From Streptomyces seoulensis (lineage in GTDB: Bacteria > Actinomycetota > Actinomycetes > Streptomycetales > Streptomycetaceae): a stretch of 64,000 bases of DNA. The position numbers and the translations under genes are program-made. Positions 1 to 8,309 of the stretch are shown in pieces. Each line of letters starts with the position of its first letter. Positions within the stretch are counted from its first letter, which is position 1. The notes beneath the pieces are model-generated. The model saw only the letters and a program-made list of their open reading frames with translations, made no database searches and had not been told where the DNA came from. The stretch covers positions 2,604,001-2,668,000 of the forward strand of contig NZ_CP032229.1 in assembly GCF_004328625.1 (NCBI RefSeq), read 5' to 3'.

Positions 1-53
1 TGCGAACGGGTGATCCTGGTGGCCGCTTCCGGGGGGCCGTTAGGGTGCTGGGC

Positions 54-887
54 ATGGCGAACGCAGAGATCGGCGTAATCGGCGGCTCGGGTTTCTACTC
101 GTTCCTGGACGACGTGACCGAGGTCCAGGTGGACACCCCTTACGGGGCGCCCTCCGACTCCGTCTTCGTGGGCGAGGTCGCGGGCCGCAGGGTGGCCTTC
201 CTTCCCCGGCACGGGCGCGGGCATCACCTTCCGCCGCACCGCATCAACTACCGGGCCAACCTGTGGGCGCTGCGTTCGCTGGGAGTCCGGCAGGTGCTGG
301 GGCCGTGCGCGGTGGGCGGACTGCGGCCGGAGTTCGGGCCGGGCACGCTGCTGGTGCCGGACCAGATGGTCGACCGCACCAGGACGCGGCAGCAGACCTT
401 CTTCGACGGGCTCCCGCTGCCGGACGGCACGGTGCCCAACGTGGTGCATGTGTCGCTGGCCGACCCCTACTGCCCGACCGGGCGGAGCATCGCGCTGAAG
501 GCGGCCCGTGGGCGGGACTGGACGCCGGTCGACGGCGGCACGCTGGTCGTGGTGGAGGGGCCGCGCTTCTCCACCCGCGCCGAGTCGCTGTGGCATCAGG
601 CACAGGGCTGGTCGGTGGTCGGGATGACCGGGCATCCGGAGGCGGCGCTCGCCCGTGAGCTGGAGCTCTGCTACACCTCGCTGACCCTGGTCACCGACCT
701 GGACGCGGGCGCGGAGACCGGCGAGGGGGTGTCCCACGACGAGGTGCTCCAGGTGTTCGCGGCGAACGTGGACCGGCTGCGGGGGGTGCTGTTCGACGCG
801 GTGGCGGGGTTGCCGGAGACCGGGGAGCGGGACTGTCTCTGCGTGGGGGCGCTCGGGGGGATGGAGCCGGGGATTCCGTTGCCGTAG
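54..887 (+). CDS. mtnP: S-methyl-5'-thioadenosine phosphorylase
   Basis: A 277-residue purine nucleoside phosphorylase-family enzyme that splits methylthioadenosine with phosphate, feeding adenine and methionine salvage in the cytosol. The N-terminal IGVIGGSGFY phosphate-binding strand, the LPRHGRGHH loop, the NYRANLWALRSLG segment and VGMTGHPEAALARELE (base and ribose site) are the family signatures, and the length is normal. The ATG at 54 is preferred over an in-frame GTG three codons upstream because the protein then begins just ahead of the conserved first strand. It stands alone, followed by a 150-bp gap before the next gene. The family call is firm. MTA rather than inosine or adenosine specificity is inferred from the close family match. 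Confidence 0.9.
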   Translation: MANAEIGVIGGSGFYSFLDDVTEVQVDTPYGAPSDSVFVGEVAGRRVAFLPRHGRGHHLPPHRINYRANLWALRSLGVRQVLGPCAVGGLRPEFGPGTLLVPDQMVDRTRTRQQTFFDGLPLPDGTVPNVVHVSLADPYCPTGRSIALKAARGRDWTPVDGGTLVVVEGPRFSTRAESLWHQAQGWSVVGMTGHPEAALARELELCYTSLTLVTDLDAGAETGEGVSHDEVLQVFAANVDRLRGVLFDAVAGLPETGERDCLCVGALGGMEPGIPLP

Positions 888-1038
888 CCGTGCTGGGACG
901 AGGTTGCTTCCACGTTCGGGTGACGGGGTTTTCCACAACCGGTGGGTAGTCCACGGGCTCCGGCGGGGTCCGGCGAGACGGGTCATCGTGGGGATCGCAG
1001 AGCGTTCCCTCGTCCCCTCGTCACAGGTGGTGATCCCG

Positions 1039-1632
1039 ATGTCCGTGCACCCGAACACCGTCCCCGCTCCCGCTTTCCGCGTGCCGCGCCCGCTGGGCAC
1101 GGATGCGCCGGCGACCCGTGAGGTCCCCTTCTTCCCGCCCCTGCGCGTACGGGGCGGGGGTGGACCGGCGGGACGGCTGGCGCGGTACCGGGGCAGGGCG
1201 GTCGCCGCCGGGCTGGCGGTGACGGCGGCGGCGCTGGTCGCGGCCGGCCCCCGCTCCCCCGGCGGCGGCACTCCGTCCGCCGAGCGGCCCCGGGGGCATC
1301 CGGCCGCCGGTCCGGTACGCGGGCGCGGGCCGGGTGAGCTGGTGCGGGCACCGGTGCGCATCGCGGACGCGGCCACCGTGCGGCTGCTGCGGCCCGGGGA
1401 CCGGGTGGACGTGGTCGCGGCGGAGGAGCGGGCGGCGCCGGGGGGTGGCGGGTCGGCGCGGGTGCTGGCGCGCGGGGCCCGGGTGGTCCGGCTGCCGGAG
1501 CCGCTGGACCGCGTTCCGGGTGAGGGAAGCGTCACTGAGGGGGCGCTGGTCGTCCTCGCGGTGCCGCGTGCCACGGCGGCTCGGCTGGTGGGGGCGAACC
1601 CCATGGCCAGGCTGGCGGTGACGCTGTGGTGA
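1039..1632 (+). CDS. SAF-domain membrane protein (CpaB/RcpC-like)
   Basis: A 197-residue protein with a Pro-rich N-terminal tail, one probable membrane helix at about residues 52-70 (GRAVAAGLAVTAAALVAA), and an extracellular C-terminal half. That half contains VRIADAATVRLLRPGDRVDVVAA and a closing LVVLAVPRATAARLVGA strand, the pattern of SAF domains in RcpC/CpaB pilus-assembly proteins. No other pilus gene is nearby, so a pilus role is not supported. The ATG at 1039 is chosen because the upstream in-frame stretch from 904 is unlike coding sequence. Its function in Streptomyces is unknown to me. Confidence 0.7.
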   Translation: MSVHPNTVPAPAFRVPRPLGTDAPATREVPFFPPLRVRGGGGPAGRLARYRGRAVAAGLAVTAAALVAAGPRSPGGGTPSAERPRGHPAAGPVRGRGPGELVRAPVRIADAATVRLLRPGDRVDVVAAEERAAPGGGGSARVLARGARVVRLPEPLDRVPGEGSVTEGALVVLAVPRATAARLVGANPMARLAVTLW

Positions 1633-1773
1633 GTCTTGTCGGGAACATTTCCGGAAGCGTGCGGTCAAGTCGCTCGATCGAGCGACGGGATTGGACAGGG
1701 TGGCAGCACCCTGACGTAGGTTGCGGAGCGCTCTGTTCCCCAGCCTGTGCGCATGACGAGGAGACTCACCGAG

Positions 1774-2295
1774 GTGAACGCGAAGAAGGAAGCGGTCAGC
1801 ATCCTGGACGGCTTCAAAGCCTTCCTGATGCGTGGCAACGTCATCGATCTGGCGGTCGCGGTGGTCATCGGTGCCGCCTTCACCAGCATCGTGAACTCGG
1901 TGGTGAAGGGTGTCATCAACCCGCTGGTCGGCGCGATCGGCACGAAGAACCTCGACCACTACAGCTACTGCCTGAAGGACCCCTGCAAGCCGGGGACGGA
2001 CGGCAGTGCGGAGGGTGGCGTCCAGATCCTCTGGGGCTCGGTGGCCGGTGCGGCGCTGAACTTCGTGATCACCGCGGCGGTCGTGTACTTCCTGATGGTG
2101 CTGCCGATGTCGAAGTACCTGGCCCGCCAGGAGGCCCGCAAGCAGGCCCGCACGGGCAAGACCGAGCCGGAGCCGAACCCGGTGACCGAGCTGGAGGTCC
2201 TCCAGGACATCCGCGACCTGCTGGTCGCCCAGCGCACGGGCACCGTGGACGGCGTGGTCAGGCAGCAGCGCCCGGCAGGGCCGGACGCGCGCTGA
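1774..2295 (+). CDS. mscL: Large-conductance mechanosensitive channel MscL
   Basis: A 173-residue inner-membrane channel that opens under membrane tension to release solutes on osmotic downshock. The LDGFKAFLMRGNVIDLAVAV segment forms the N-terminal amphipathic helix and start of TM1; TM2 is at about residues 90-115 (FVITAAVVYFLMVLPMSKY). The acidic and basic C-terminal helix contains LLVAQRTG. A roughly 30-residue periplasmic loop with CLKDPCKPG holds two Cys residues and is longer than in E. coli MscL. The GTG at 1774 is chosen: GAGGAG lies at 1758-1763 with correct spacing, whereas ATG 1753 would precede that site. Confidence 0.95.
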   Translation: MNAKKEAVSILDGFKAFLMRGNVIDLAVAVVIGAAFTSIVNSVVKGVINPLVGAIGTKNLDHYSYCLKDPCKPGTDGSAEGGVQILWGSVAGAALNFVITAAVVYFLMVLPMSKYLARQEARKQARTGKTEPEPNPVTELEVLQDIRDLLVAQRTGTVDGVVRQQRPAGPDAR

Positions 2296-2314
2296 CGGAA
2301 GCCTTCCGTGCCGC

Positions 2315-2491
2315 TCAGAGGTGGTGGGGCGGCTTCTCGTCGAGGAAGCGCCTGAGGTCGGCGGCGCTGTCGCCGGAGGGACGCTCGCCCCACCCACGGT
2401 CGGTGTCGTCCGAGGACTGCTGGTTCAGCGGGTCGTCGAAGACGAGCGCGGCCTTCGGGTCGCGCGGCTCGGGTGCGGGGGCGTCACTCAT
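2315..2491 (-). CDS. Small conserved hypothetical protein
   Basis: A 58-residue acidic protein convergent with mscL and 20 bp from its stop. It contains PKAALVFDDPLNQQSSDDTD and a C-terminal RRFLDEKPPHHL. The ATG at 2491 is used because residues upstream in the longer frame overlap the promoter of the divergent gene at 2565. No domain is recognised. It looks like a small Streptomyces-specific protein, judged by its coding-like composition and clean boundaries. Confidence 0.6.
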   Translation of the reverse strand: MSDAPAPEPRDPKAALVFDDPLNQQSSDDTDRGWGERPSGDSAADLRRFLDEKPPHHL

Positions 2492-2564
2492 GCCTCCAGG
2501 GTACGGTCCAGCGCCCGGCACACTTCGGCGCCGGCCGAACGGACCCGTCCCTAGGCTCTCCTCC

Positions 2565-3185
2565 ATGAGCAGCCACACGGCGATCGAGCCGAGCATCCTC
2601 TACTTCGGCACCCCGGTGGTGCTGCTGTCCACGGAGAACGAGGACGGCACCTTCAACCTCGCCCCCATGTCCTCGGCGTGGGCGCTGGGCCGGACGGTCG
2701 TCCTCGGCCTTGGCCGCGAGGGCCAGACCGCCCGCAACCTCCTCGCCCGCCCCGACCTGGTCATCAATCTCCCCGCCCCGCACCAGTGGCCCGCGGTGGA
2801 GCGCCTCGCCCCTCTGACCGGCCGCGACCCGGTCCCCGCGACGAAGGCGGCCGGCTACCGCTTCGAACCGGCGAAGTTCGCCGCGGCGGGCCTGCGCGAG
2901 GAGCCCTCCCACACCGTCCGCCCCCCTCGTGCGGCCGACTGCCCCCTCCACCTGGAGGCCCGCGCCGAACGCATCCGCCCCGACCTGTCAGGCGACTGCG
3001 TCATCGTCGAGACAAGGGTCCTGAAAGTCCACGCCGCCCCCGAACTGCTGGTCCCCGGCACCCACCACATAGACCCCGCCGCCTGGAGCCCCCTGATCTA
3101 CAACTTCCGCCACTACTTCGGCCTGGGCCCGGAGCTGGGCAGCTCCTACCGCACCGAGACACCGCGCGAGGCCGGCGTCGGCTGA
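2565..3185 (+). CDS. Flavin reductase-like (split-barrel FMN-binding) protein
   Basis: A 206-residue protein of the flavin reductase-like FMN-binding family. FGTPVVLLSTENEDG followed by NLAPMSSAWALG is the typical FMN-phosphate binding region, then VVLGLGREGQTARNLLARPD and the LVINLPAPHQW strand. Family members either reduce flavin with NAD(P)H or use bound FMN. No partner oxygenase gene is adjacent, so the substrate is unknown. The ATG at 2565 lies 73 bp from the divergent small gene. The C-terminus YNFRHYFGLGPELGSSYRTE looks intact. Confidence 0.75.
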   Translation: MSSHTAIEPSILYFGTPVVLLSTENEDGTFNLAPMSSAWALGRTVVLGLGREGQTARNLLARPDLVINLPAPHQWPAVERLAPLTGRDPVPATKAAGYRFEPAKFAAAGLREEPSHTVRPPRAADCPLHLEARAERIRPDLSGDCVIVETRVLKVHAAPELLVPGTHHIDPAAWSPLIYNFRHYFGLGPELGSSYRTETPREAGVG

Positions 3186-3202
3186 GGGAGGGGAACGGCG
3201 AC

Positions 3203-3219
3203 GGGGGCAAACCGCCCCC
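3203..3219. terminator. Hairpin after flavin reductase-like gene
   Basis: GGGGGC (3203-3208) and GCCCCC (3214-3219) form a 6-bp GC stem with a 5-base loop, 18 bp past the stop at 3185. There is no T-tract, as usual for Streptomyces terminators. Confidence 0.45.
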
Positions 3220-3388
3220 AGGGGACGGAAAAGCCCTTGGGCGTACGGCATTTCGGTCGCCGACCGGGAACTACTCGGCCGCGCCCGGCGTTTACCCCAG
3301 TACGTTTCTCGGTTCCCGGACACGATGTCCGACCGAGGGGCTACGGTATGCACCCACCAGGTGACATGCAGCGACGCCGGGAGACACC

Positions 3389-4135
3389 TTGAGCGTTCCG
3401 TACGAGACGGCGGAGTACGAGTCCGCCCAGTCGCCCGAGTCTCCGGAGGAGCACCTCGCGCGACTCCTCGGCCGTGCCCTGAACTCGTTCGAGCTGCCCG
3501 ACGAAGTGATAAGAGAGCTGGACTGCGCGCTGGCGCACGACAGTTCGCTGCACTCCGCGCACCACAGCGCGGGCCTGCACCGGGAGACGTACCGGCACAC
3601 CTGGCTGCTGGCGGACGGCTCGGCGGTGACCCTCTGGGAGCTGGCGCACAACACCGCGCCGGGCGCGGAGGCGCAGCACGAGGTGTACCTCGACGAGGAG
3701 GAGCTGCACACCGCGACGACCCGGCTGGCGCTGCCGTACGACACCTCGGACTTCGAGCTGCCGGTGCTGACCGAGCTGGGCGCGGTGCCCGAGCCCCGGC
3801 ACGCGTACGTGGCGGACAACTCCCCCGACCACGCCCGCAGGCTGCTGCGCCGGGCGGAGAACCCGGACCGTCCCGGCAAGGAGCTGGCGGCGCTGCTGGC
3901 CACGGCGGAGGGGCACGAGATCACCCAGGCGTTCGGCCGTCCCGGCCGCACCGCGCGGGCCGGAGTGAGCTTCGCGCTGTACGAGCACGCGTTCCTGCTG
4001 CGGGACGGGCGGGAGGTCTCCCTGTGGGAGGTCGAGCACACCGCGACCCCCGACGGCCGGCACATGTGCGAGGTGTACACCACTCCCGAGGCGGCCCGCG
4101 AGGCCATGGAGCACCGCGCGGCCCGGCACGGCTGA
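3389..4135 (+). CDS. DUF6227 family protein
   Basis: A 248-residue cytosolic protein that I recognise as the Streptomyces DUF6227 family; its function is unknown. It consists of two tandem versions of one unit. Residues about 20-115 carry YRHTWLLADGSAVTLWELAHNT and 150-245 carry YEHAFLLRDGREVSLWEVEHT, each followed by a short acidic E-V-Y strand and a helix. This duplication is visible by eye. Translation starts at TTG 3389, since no ATG or GTG fits the conserved MSVPYETAEYES beginning. It converges on the fructose PTS gene. Confidence 0.85.
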   Translation: MSVPYETAEYESAQSPESPEEHLARLLGRALNSFELPDEVIRELDCALAHDSSLHSAHHSAGLHRETYRHTWLLADGSAVTLWELAHNTAPGAEAQHEVYLDEEELHTATTRLALPYDTSDFELPVLTELGAVPEPRHAYVADNSPDHARRLLRRAENPDRPGKELAALLATAEGHEITQAFGRPGRTARAGVSFALYEHAFLLRDGREVSLWEVEHTATPDGRHMCEVYTTPEAAREAMEHRAARHG

Positions 4136-4150
4136 CGGCCCCCGACGCAC

Positions 4151-4184
4151 CGCGTCCCCCCGGCGACTTCACCGAGGGGACGCG
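4151..4184. terminator. Bidirectional terminator between convergent genes
   Basis: CGCGTCCCC (4151-4159) and GGGGACGCG (4176-4184) form a perfect 9-bp stem between the stop of the DUF6227 gene (4135) and the stop of the fructose PTS gene (4226, opposite strand). It suits both transcripts. Confidence 0.6.
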
Positions 4185-4225
4185 ACCGTGGGGACGGGTC
4201 AGGGGGACGCCGGGCCCGAGGGTGC

Positions 4226-6283
4226 TCAGGCGGCGACCGGCTGCCGGCTCCCCTTCTCGCCCGGCGCCGTGCCCTGCGCCGGACCGGCGGCCGGGGTGCC
4301 CTGGGCCGGCTTGCGCATGCCCTTGAGGACGACCACCAGGGCGGTGCTGACGCAGACGCCCGCGGCGATGGCGATGAGGTAGAGGAACGGGTTGCCGATC
4401 AGCGGGACCACGAAGATGCCGCCGTGCGGGGCTCGCAGGGTGGCGTCGAACATCATCGACAGCGACCCGGTGACCGCGCCGCCCACCATGGCGGACGGGA
4501 TGACCCGCAGCGGGTCGGCCGCGGCGAACGGGATCGCGCCCTCGGAGATGAAGGAGGCGCCCAGCACCCAGGCGGCCTTGCCGTTCTCCCGCTCGGCCGG
4601 GGTGAAGAGCTTGCCGCGCACGGTCGTGGCCAGGGCCATCGCCAGCGGCGGGACCATGCCGGCCGCCATCACCGCGGCCATGATCTTCATCGCGGAGTCA
4701 CTGGGGCTGGCGACGGCGATGCCGGCGGTGGCGAAGGTGTAGGCCACCTTGTTGACCGGGCCGCCCAGGTCGAAGCACATCATCAGGCCGAGGAGGGCGC
4801 CGAGCAGGACGGCGTTGGTGCCGGTGAGGCCGTTCAGCCAGTCGGTCATGCCCTTCTGGGCGGCGGCGATGGGCTTGCCGATCACCACGAACATCAGGAA
4901 GCCGACGACCGCCGAGGAGATCAGCGGGATCACCACCACCGGCATGATGCCGCGCAGCGCCGCCGGTATGTTCACCCGCTGGATCGCCAGCACCACGCCA
5001 CCGGCGATCAGACCGGCCGCGAGGCCGCCGAGGAAGCCCGCGTTGATGCTGAGCGAGATCGCGCCGCCGACGAAGCCGGGGACGAGGCCGGGCCGGTCGG
5101 CCATGCCGTAGGCGATGTACCCGGCGAGCACCGGGACCAGGAAATTGAAGGCCATGCCGCCGATCTGGAACAGCAGCGCGCCCCAGCTGTCGGACTGGGT
5201 CCACACGAAGTGGTCCATCACGGAGGGCGCCTTGTTCACCGTCCAGCCGCCGATGGCGAAGCCCAGCGCGATGAGCAGACCGCCCGCCGCGACGAACGGG
5301 ACCATGTAACTGACGCCGGACATCAGCCACTTGCGGAGCTTGGTGCCGTAGCCCTCGGTGGAGTCGCCCGCGCGGTCCACGGGGGTGGTGGCCGCGCCGG
5401 CGGGGGCGGTCTTCTCGCCGCGTTCCGCCTTGGCGCGGACCTCGGTGATGAGTTCGGCGGGGCGGTTGATGCCCGCCTTCACGCCGACGTCCACCGTGGG
5501 CTTGCCGGCGAAGCGGTCCTTCTCGCGCACCGGCACGTCGTGGGCGAAGACCACGCCGTCCGCCGCCGCGATCACCGCCGGGTCGAGCCGGGTGAACCCC
5601 GCCGAGCCCTGCGTCTCGACGGTCACCTCGACGCCCGCCTCCCGGCCGGCGTTCTCCAGCGACTCGGCGGCCATGTAGGTGTGGGCGATGCCGGTGGGGC
5701 AGGAGGTGACGGCGACGATACGGAACGGGCGCGCGTCGGTGGTCTCCCCGGCGGGGGCGCCCCCGGCGGAGACATCGTCAGTGGAGGCGCCGTCGGCGGC
5801 GACACCGTCGGCGGAAGTGCCTTCAGCGGCCTCCGCCGGAGTCACGTCCCCCCGTACCAGCGCCGCCGCCGTCTCCGCGTCGGAGACCGCCCGCAGCGCG
5901 TCCGTGAACTCGGTGTTCATCAGCTGGCGGGCCAGCGCGGAGAGGATCGTGAGGTGGGCGTCGTCCGCCCCGGCCGGGGCGGCGATCAGGAAGATCAGGT
6001 CTGCCGGGCCGTCCGCCGCGCCGAAGTCGATCCCGGCCGTGCTGCGCCCGAAGGCGAGCGTCGGCTCGGTGACGTGCTCGCTGCGGCAGTGCGGGATGCC
6101 GATGCCGCCGTCGAGACCGGTCGGCATCTGGGCCTCGCGGGCGGCCACGTCGGCGAGGAAGCCGTCCAGGTCGGTCACCCGCCCCTTGGCCACCATGCGC
6201 TCGGCGAGGGCACGTGCCGCGCCTTCCTTGCTCTCGGCGGACAGGTCGAGGTCGACCAGGTCCGCGGTGATCATCTCGCTCAT
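4226..6283 (-). CDS. fruA: PTS fructose-specific EIIABC
   Basis: A 685-residue fused permease that imports fructose and phosphorylates it to fructose-1-phosphate. EIIA is residues 1-145 with the phospho-accepting His65 in GIGIPHCRSEH. After an Ala/Gly/Asp linker of roughly 35 residues comes EIIB, residues 185-290, with Cys195 in AVTSCPTGIAHTYMAAESL. EIIC, from about 320, is a multi-helix membrane domain ending near 660 in a charged tail. The ATG at 6283 has GGAG nine bases upstream. It is the last gene of fruR-fruK-fruA, 169 bp after fruK, and is presumably controlled by the DeoR-type regulator first in the operon. Confidence 0.95.
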   Translation of the reverse strand: MSEMITADLVDLDLSAESKEGAARALAERMVAKGRVTDLDGFLADVAAREAQMPTGLDGGIGIPHCRSEHVTEPTLAFGRSTAGIDFGAADGPADLIFLIAAPAGADDAHLTILSALARQLMNTEFTDALRAVSDAETAAALVRGDVTPAEAAEGTSADGVAADGASTDDVSAGGAPAGETTDARPFRIVAVTSCPTGIAHTYMAAESLENAGREAGVEVTVETQGSAGFTRLDPAVIAAADGVVFAHDVPVREKDRFAGKPTVDVGVKAGINRPAELITEVRAKAERGEKTAPAGAATTPVDRAGDSTEGYGTKLRKWLMSGVSYMVPFVAAGGLLIALGFAIGGWTVNKAPSVMDHFVWTQSDSWGALLFQIGGMAFNFLVPVLAGYIAYGMADRPGLVPGFVGGAISLSINAGFLGGLAAGLIAGGVVLAIQRVNIPAALRGIMPVVVIPLISSAVVGFLMFVVIGKPIAAAQKGMTDWLNGLTGTNAVLLGALLGLMMCFDLGGPVNKVAYTFATAGIAVASPSDSAMKIMAAVMAAGMVPPLAMALATTVRGKLFTPAERENGKAAWVLGASFISEGAIPFAAADPLRVIPSAMVGGAVTGSLSMMFDATLRAPHGGIFVVPLIGNPFLYLIAIAAGVCVSTALVVVLKGMRKPAQGTPAAGPAQGTAPGEKGSRQPVAA

Positions 6284-6452
6284 CGCGGGCTCCTTTGCTC
6301 GCGTATCGCCCGGGGACGTGGGGTGGGCGTGACGGGGGTGACGGGGATGACAGGGGTGACAGGGGCGGTAGAGCTGTGGCGCGGGTCCGGACAGCGGGCG
6401 GCGGGCAGCCGCCGGGACTCCGGCACGGGCCGCGTACGCCGGAGCGGGCGGT

Positions 6453-7400
6453 TCATGACACCGGCTCCGTCAGTACGCGGTCGACCGGCACGTCCGCCGT
6501 CACCGTGACCGAGGCGGGGTCCAGGTCGGCCGGGGTGGGCATCACGCTGCCCGGCAAGCACACGGCGGCCGCCCCGTGCGCCACGGCGGACGCGAGCGCC
6601 TCCGGCCCGCTGCCCCCGGCGATCAGGAACCCGGCGAGGGAGGAGTCCCCCGCGCCGACGTTGCTGCGGACGGCGGCCACGCGGGCGGTGCCGAACCAGG
6701 CACCGTCGCCGTCCACCAGCAGTTGCCCGTCGGCGCCCAGGCTGGCCAGGACCGCGCGGGCGCCCATCGCCCGCAGCTCCTCGGCCGCCTTCACCGCGTC
6801 GCCCACCGTGGCCAGCGGGCGCCCGACGGCGGCGGACAGTTCCTCGGCGTTGGGCTTGACCACGTCGGGCCGGGCCCGCAGCGCCTCCAGCAGCGCGGGC
6901 CCCGAGGTGTCCAGGGCGATACGGGCGCCCGCCGCATGCGCGCGGGCGACGACATCGGCGTACCAGGACGGGGCGAGGCCCAGCGGAAGGCTGCCGCAGC
7001 AGGCGATCCAGTCGGCGTCGGCCGAGTGTGTGCGCACGGCGGCGAGGAGCGACTCCTCCTCGGCCGGGGTCAGTTCCGGGCCCGGCGCGTTGATCTTCGT
7101 CAGAACGCCGTCCGCCTCCGCCAGCGCGATGTTGGACCGGGTCGCCCCGGCGACCGGCACGGGGGCGACCTCGATGCCCTGGGCGTCGAGCAGTTCGGCG
7201 ATCAGTGCGCCCGGCGCACCGCCCAGCGGCAGGACGGCGAGGGTGCGCCGGCCGGCGGCGGCGACCGCGCGGGAGACGTTGACGCCCTTGCCGCCGGGGT
7301 CCATGCGCTCGCCGGAGGCCCGGATGACCTCGCCGCGCTCCAGGACGGGGACCTCGTAGGTGCGGTCCAGGGAGGGGTTGGGGGTGACGGTGAGGATCAT
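6453..7400 (-). CDS. fruK: 1-phosphofructokinase
   Basis: A 315-residue PfkB-family sugar kinase that converts fructose-1-phosphate to fructose-1,6-bisphosphate with ATP. The N-terminal MILTVTPNPSLDRTYEV, the GGKGVNVSRA segment and the C-terminal NVGAGDSSLAGFLIAG with the catalytic Asp are diagnostic of FruK-type PfkB enzymes. Its start overlaps the regulator stop by 4 bases (ATGA, 7397-7400), implying translational coupling. The product of the neighbouring PTS enzyme is its substrate. Confidence 0.94.
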   Translation of the reverse strand: MILTVTPNPSLDRTYEVPVLERGEVIRASGERMDPGGKGVNVSRAVAAAGRRTLAVLPLGGAPGALIAELLDAQGIEVAPVPVAGATRSNIALAEADGVLTKINAPGPELTPAEEESLLAAVRTHSADADWIACCGSLPLGLAPSWYADVVARAHAAGARIALDTSGPALLEALRARPDVVKPNAEELSAAVGRPLATVGDAVKAAEELRAMGARAVLASLGADGQLLVDGDGAWFGTARVAAVRSNVGAGDSSLAGFLIAGGSGPEALASAVAHGAAAVCLPGSVMPTPADLDPASVTVTADVPVDRVLTEPVS

Positions 7401-8158
7401 GCGCGTACTACTTCCGTGCCGCCGCGCTCGATGACGGCCGCGTCTTCGGGGCTGAGCCCGCTGTCGGTGATCAGCAGGTCCACGTCGCTCAGGTCGCCGA
7501 AGCGGGCGAAGTGCTCCTGGCCGTGCTTGGCGGAGTCCGCGAGCAGCACGACCCGGCGGGCGGCGGCGACGGCGGCGCGCTTGACGGCGGCCTCGGCGAG
7601 GTCGGGGGTGGTCAGACCGTGCTCGGCGGAGAAGCCGTTGGCGGCGACGAAGGCGACGTCGGCGCGGATCTCGCCGTAGGCGCGCAGGGCCCAGGCGTCG
7701 ACGGCGGCGCGGGTGCGGTTGCGGACGCGGCCGCCGACGAGGTGGAGCTGGAGGCCGGGGTGGTCGGCGAGGCGGGCGGCGATCGGCAGGCTGTGGGTGA
7801 CGGCGGTGAGCGTCGTCTCCAGCGGGATCGCGGCGGCCAGCCGGGCCACGGTGGTGCCCGCGTCGAGGATGACCGTGCCGTCGACGGGGAGTTCGGCGAG
7901 GGCCGCCTTGGCGATGCGGTCCTTCTCGTCGGCGGCGGTGGACTCGCGCTCGCTGAGGTCGGGCTCGAAGTCGAGGCGGCCGGCCGGGATGGCGCCGCCG
8001 TGCACCCGGCGGACCAGGCCCGCGCGGTCGAGGGCCTTCAGGTCACGGCGGATGGTCTCCGCCGTCACCTGGAACACCTCGGCCAGCGACAGCACGTCCA
8101 CCCGGCCGCCGTCACGGGCGAGCCGGAGGATCTCCTGCTGACGCTCCGGTGCGTACAT
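7397..8158 (-). CDS. fruR: DeoR-family regulator of the fructose operon
   Basis: A 253-residue DeoR-type repressor. The N-terminal winged HTH (LSLAEVFQVTAETIRRDLKAL, about residues 23-43, with RRVHGGA after it) precedes a sugar-phosphate sensor domain with VILDAGTTVARLA and LHLVGGRVRNRT. Fructose-1-phosphate is the likely effector because the gene leads an operon with fruK and fruA. That is inference from context; the family is certain. A TTTCCGGAAA palindrome 80 bp upstream is a candidate control site. Confidence 0.9.
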   Translation of the reverse strand: MYAPERQQEILRLARDGGRVDVLSLAEVFQVTAETIRRDLKALDRAGLVRRVHGGAIPAGRLDFEPDLSERESTAADEKDRIAKAALAELPVDGTVILDAGTTVARLAAAIPLETTLTAVTHSLPIAARLADHPGLQLHLVGGRVRNRTRAAVDAWALRAYGEIRADVAFVAANGFSAEHGLTTPDLAEAAVKRAAVAAARRVVLLADSAKHGQEHFARFGDLSDVDLLITDSGLSPEDAAVIERGGTEVVRA

Positions 8159-8237
8159 GTCCGCCTGCCTCCGAACCCCGTCCCACCGTCCCGACCCATG
8201 CCCGAACGTGTGGTTTCAGTGCGATGCTACGCCCGAT

Positions 8238-8247
8238 TTTCCGGAAA
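8238..8247. promoter_or_regulatory. TTTCCGGAAA palindrome upstream of fruR
   Basis: A perfect 10-bp palindrome in the 151-bp gap between the MFS gene and fruR, about 80 bp before the fruR start. Its position fits an operator or promoter element for the fru operon. No protein binding can be assigned from sequence. Confidence 0.3.
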
Positions 8248-8309
8248 GTAAACGGGCTCGGGCTTCATTCGGACATGAACGGAACTTCAGCAAGCGGACC
8301 CGGACACCG

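Noticed and set aside
4424..6508. Long plus-strand open frame of 694 codons opposite the fructose PTS gene
   Set aside because: Its Arg/Gly/His-rich sequence is the mirror of a clear EIIABC gene; high GC keeps antisense frames open.
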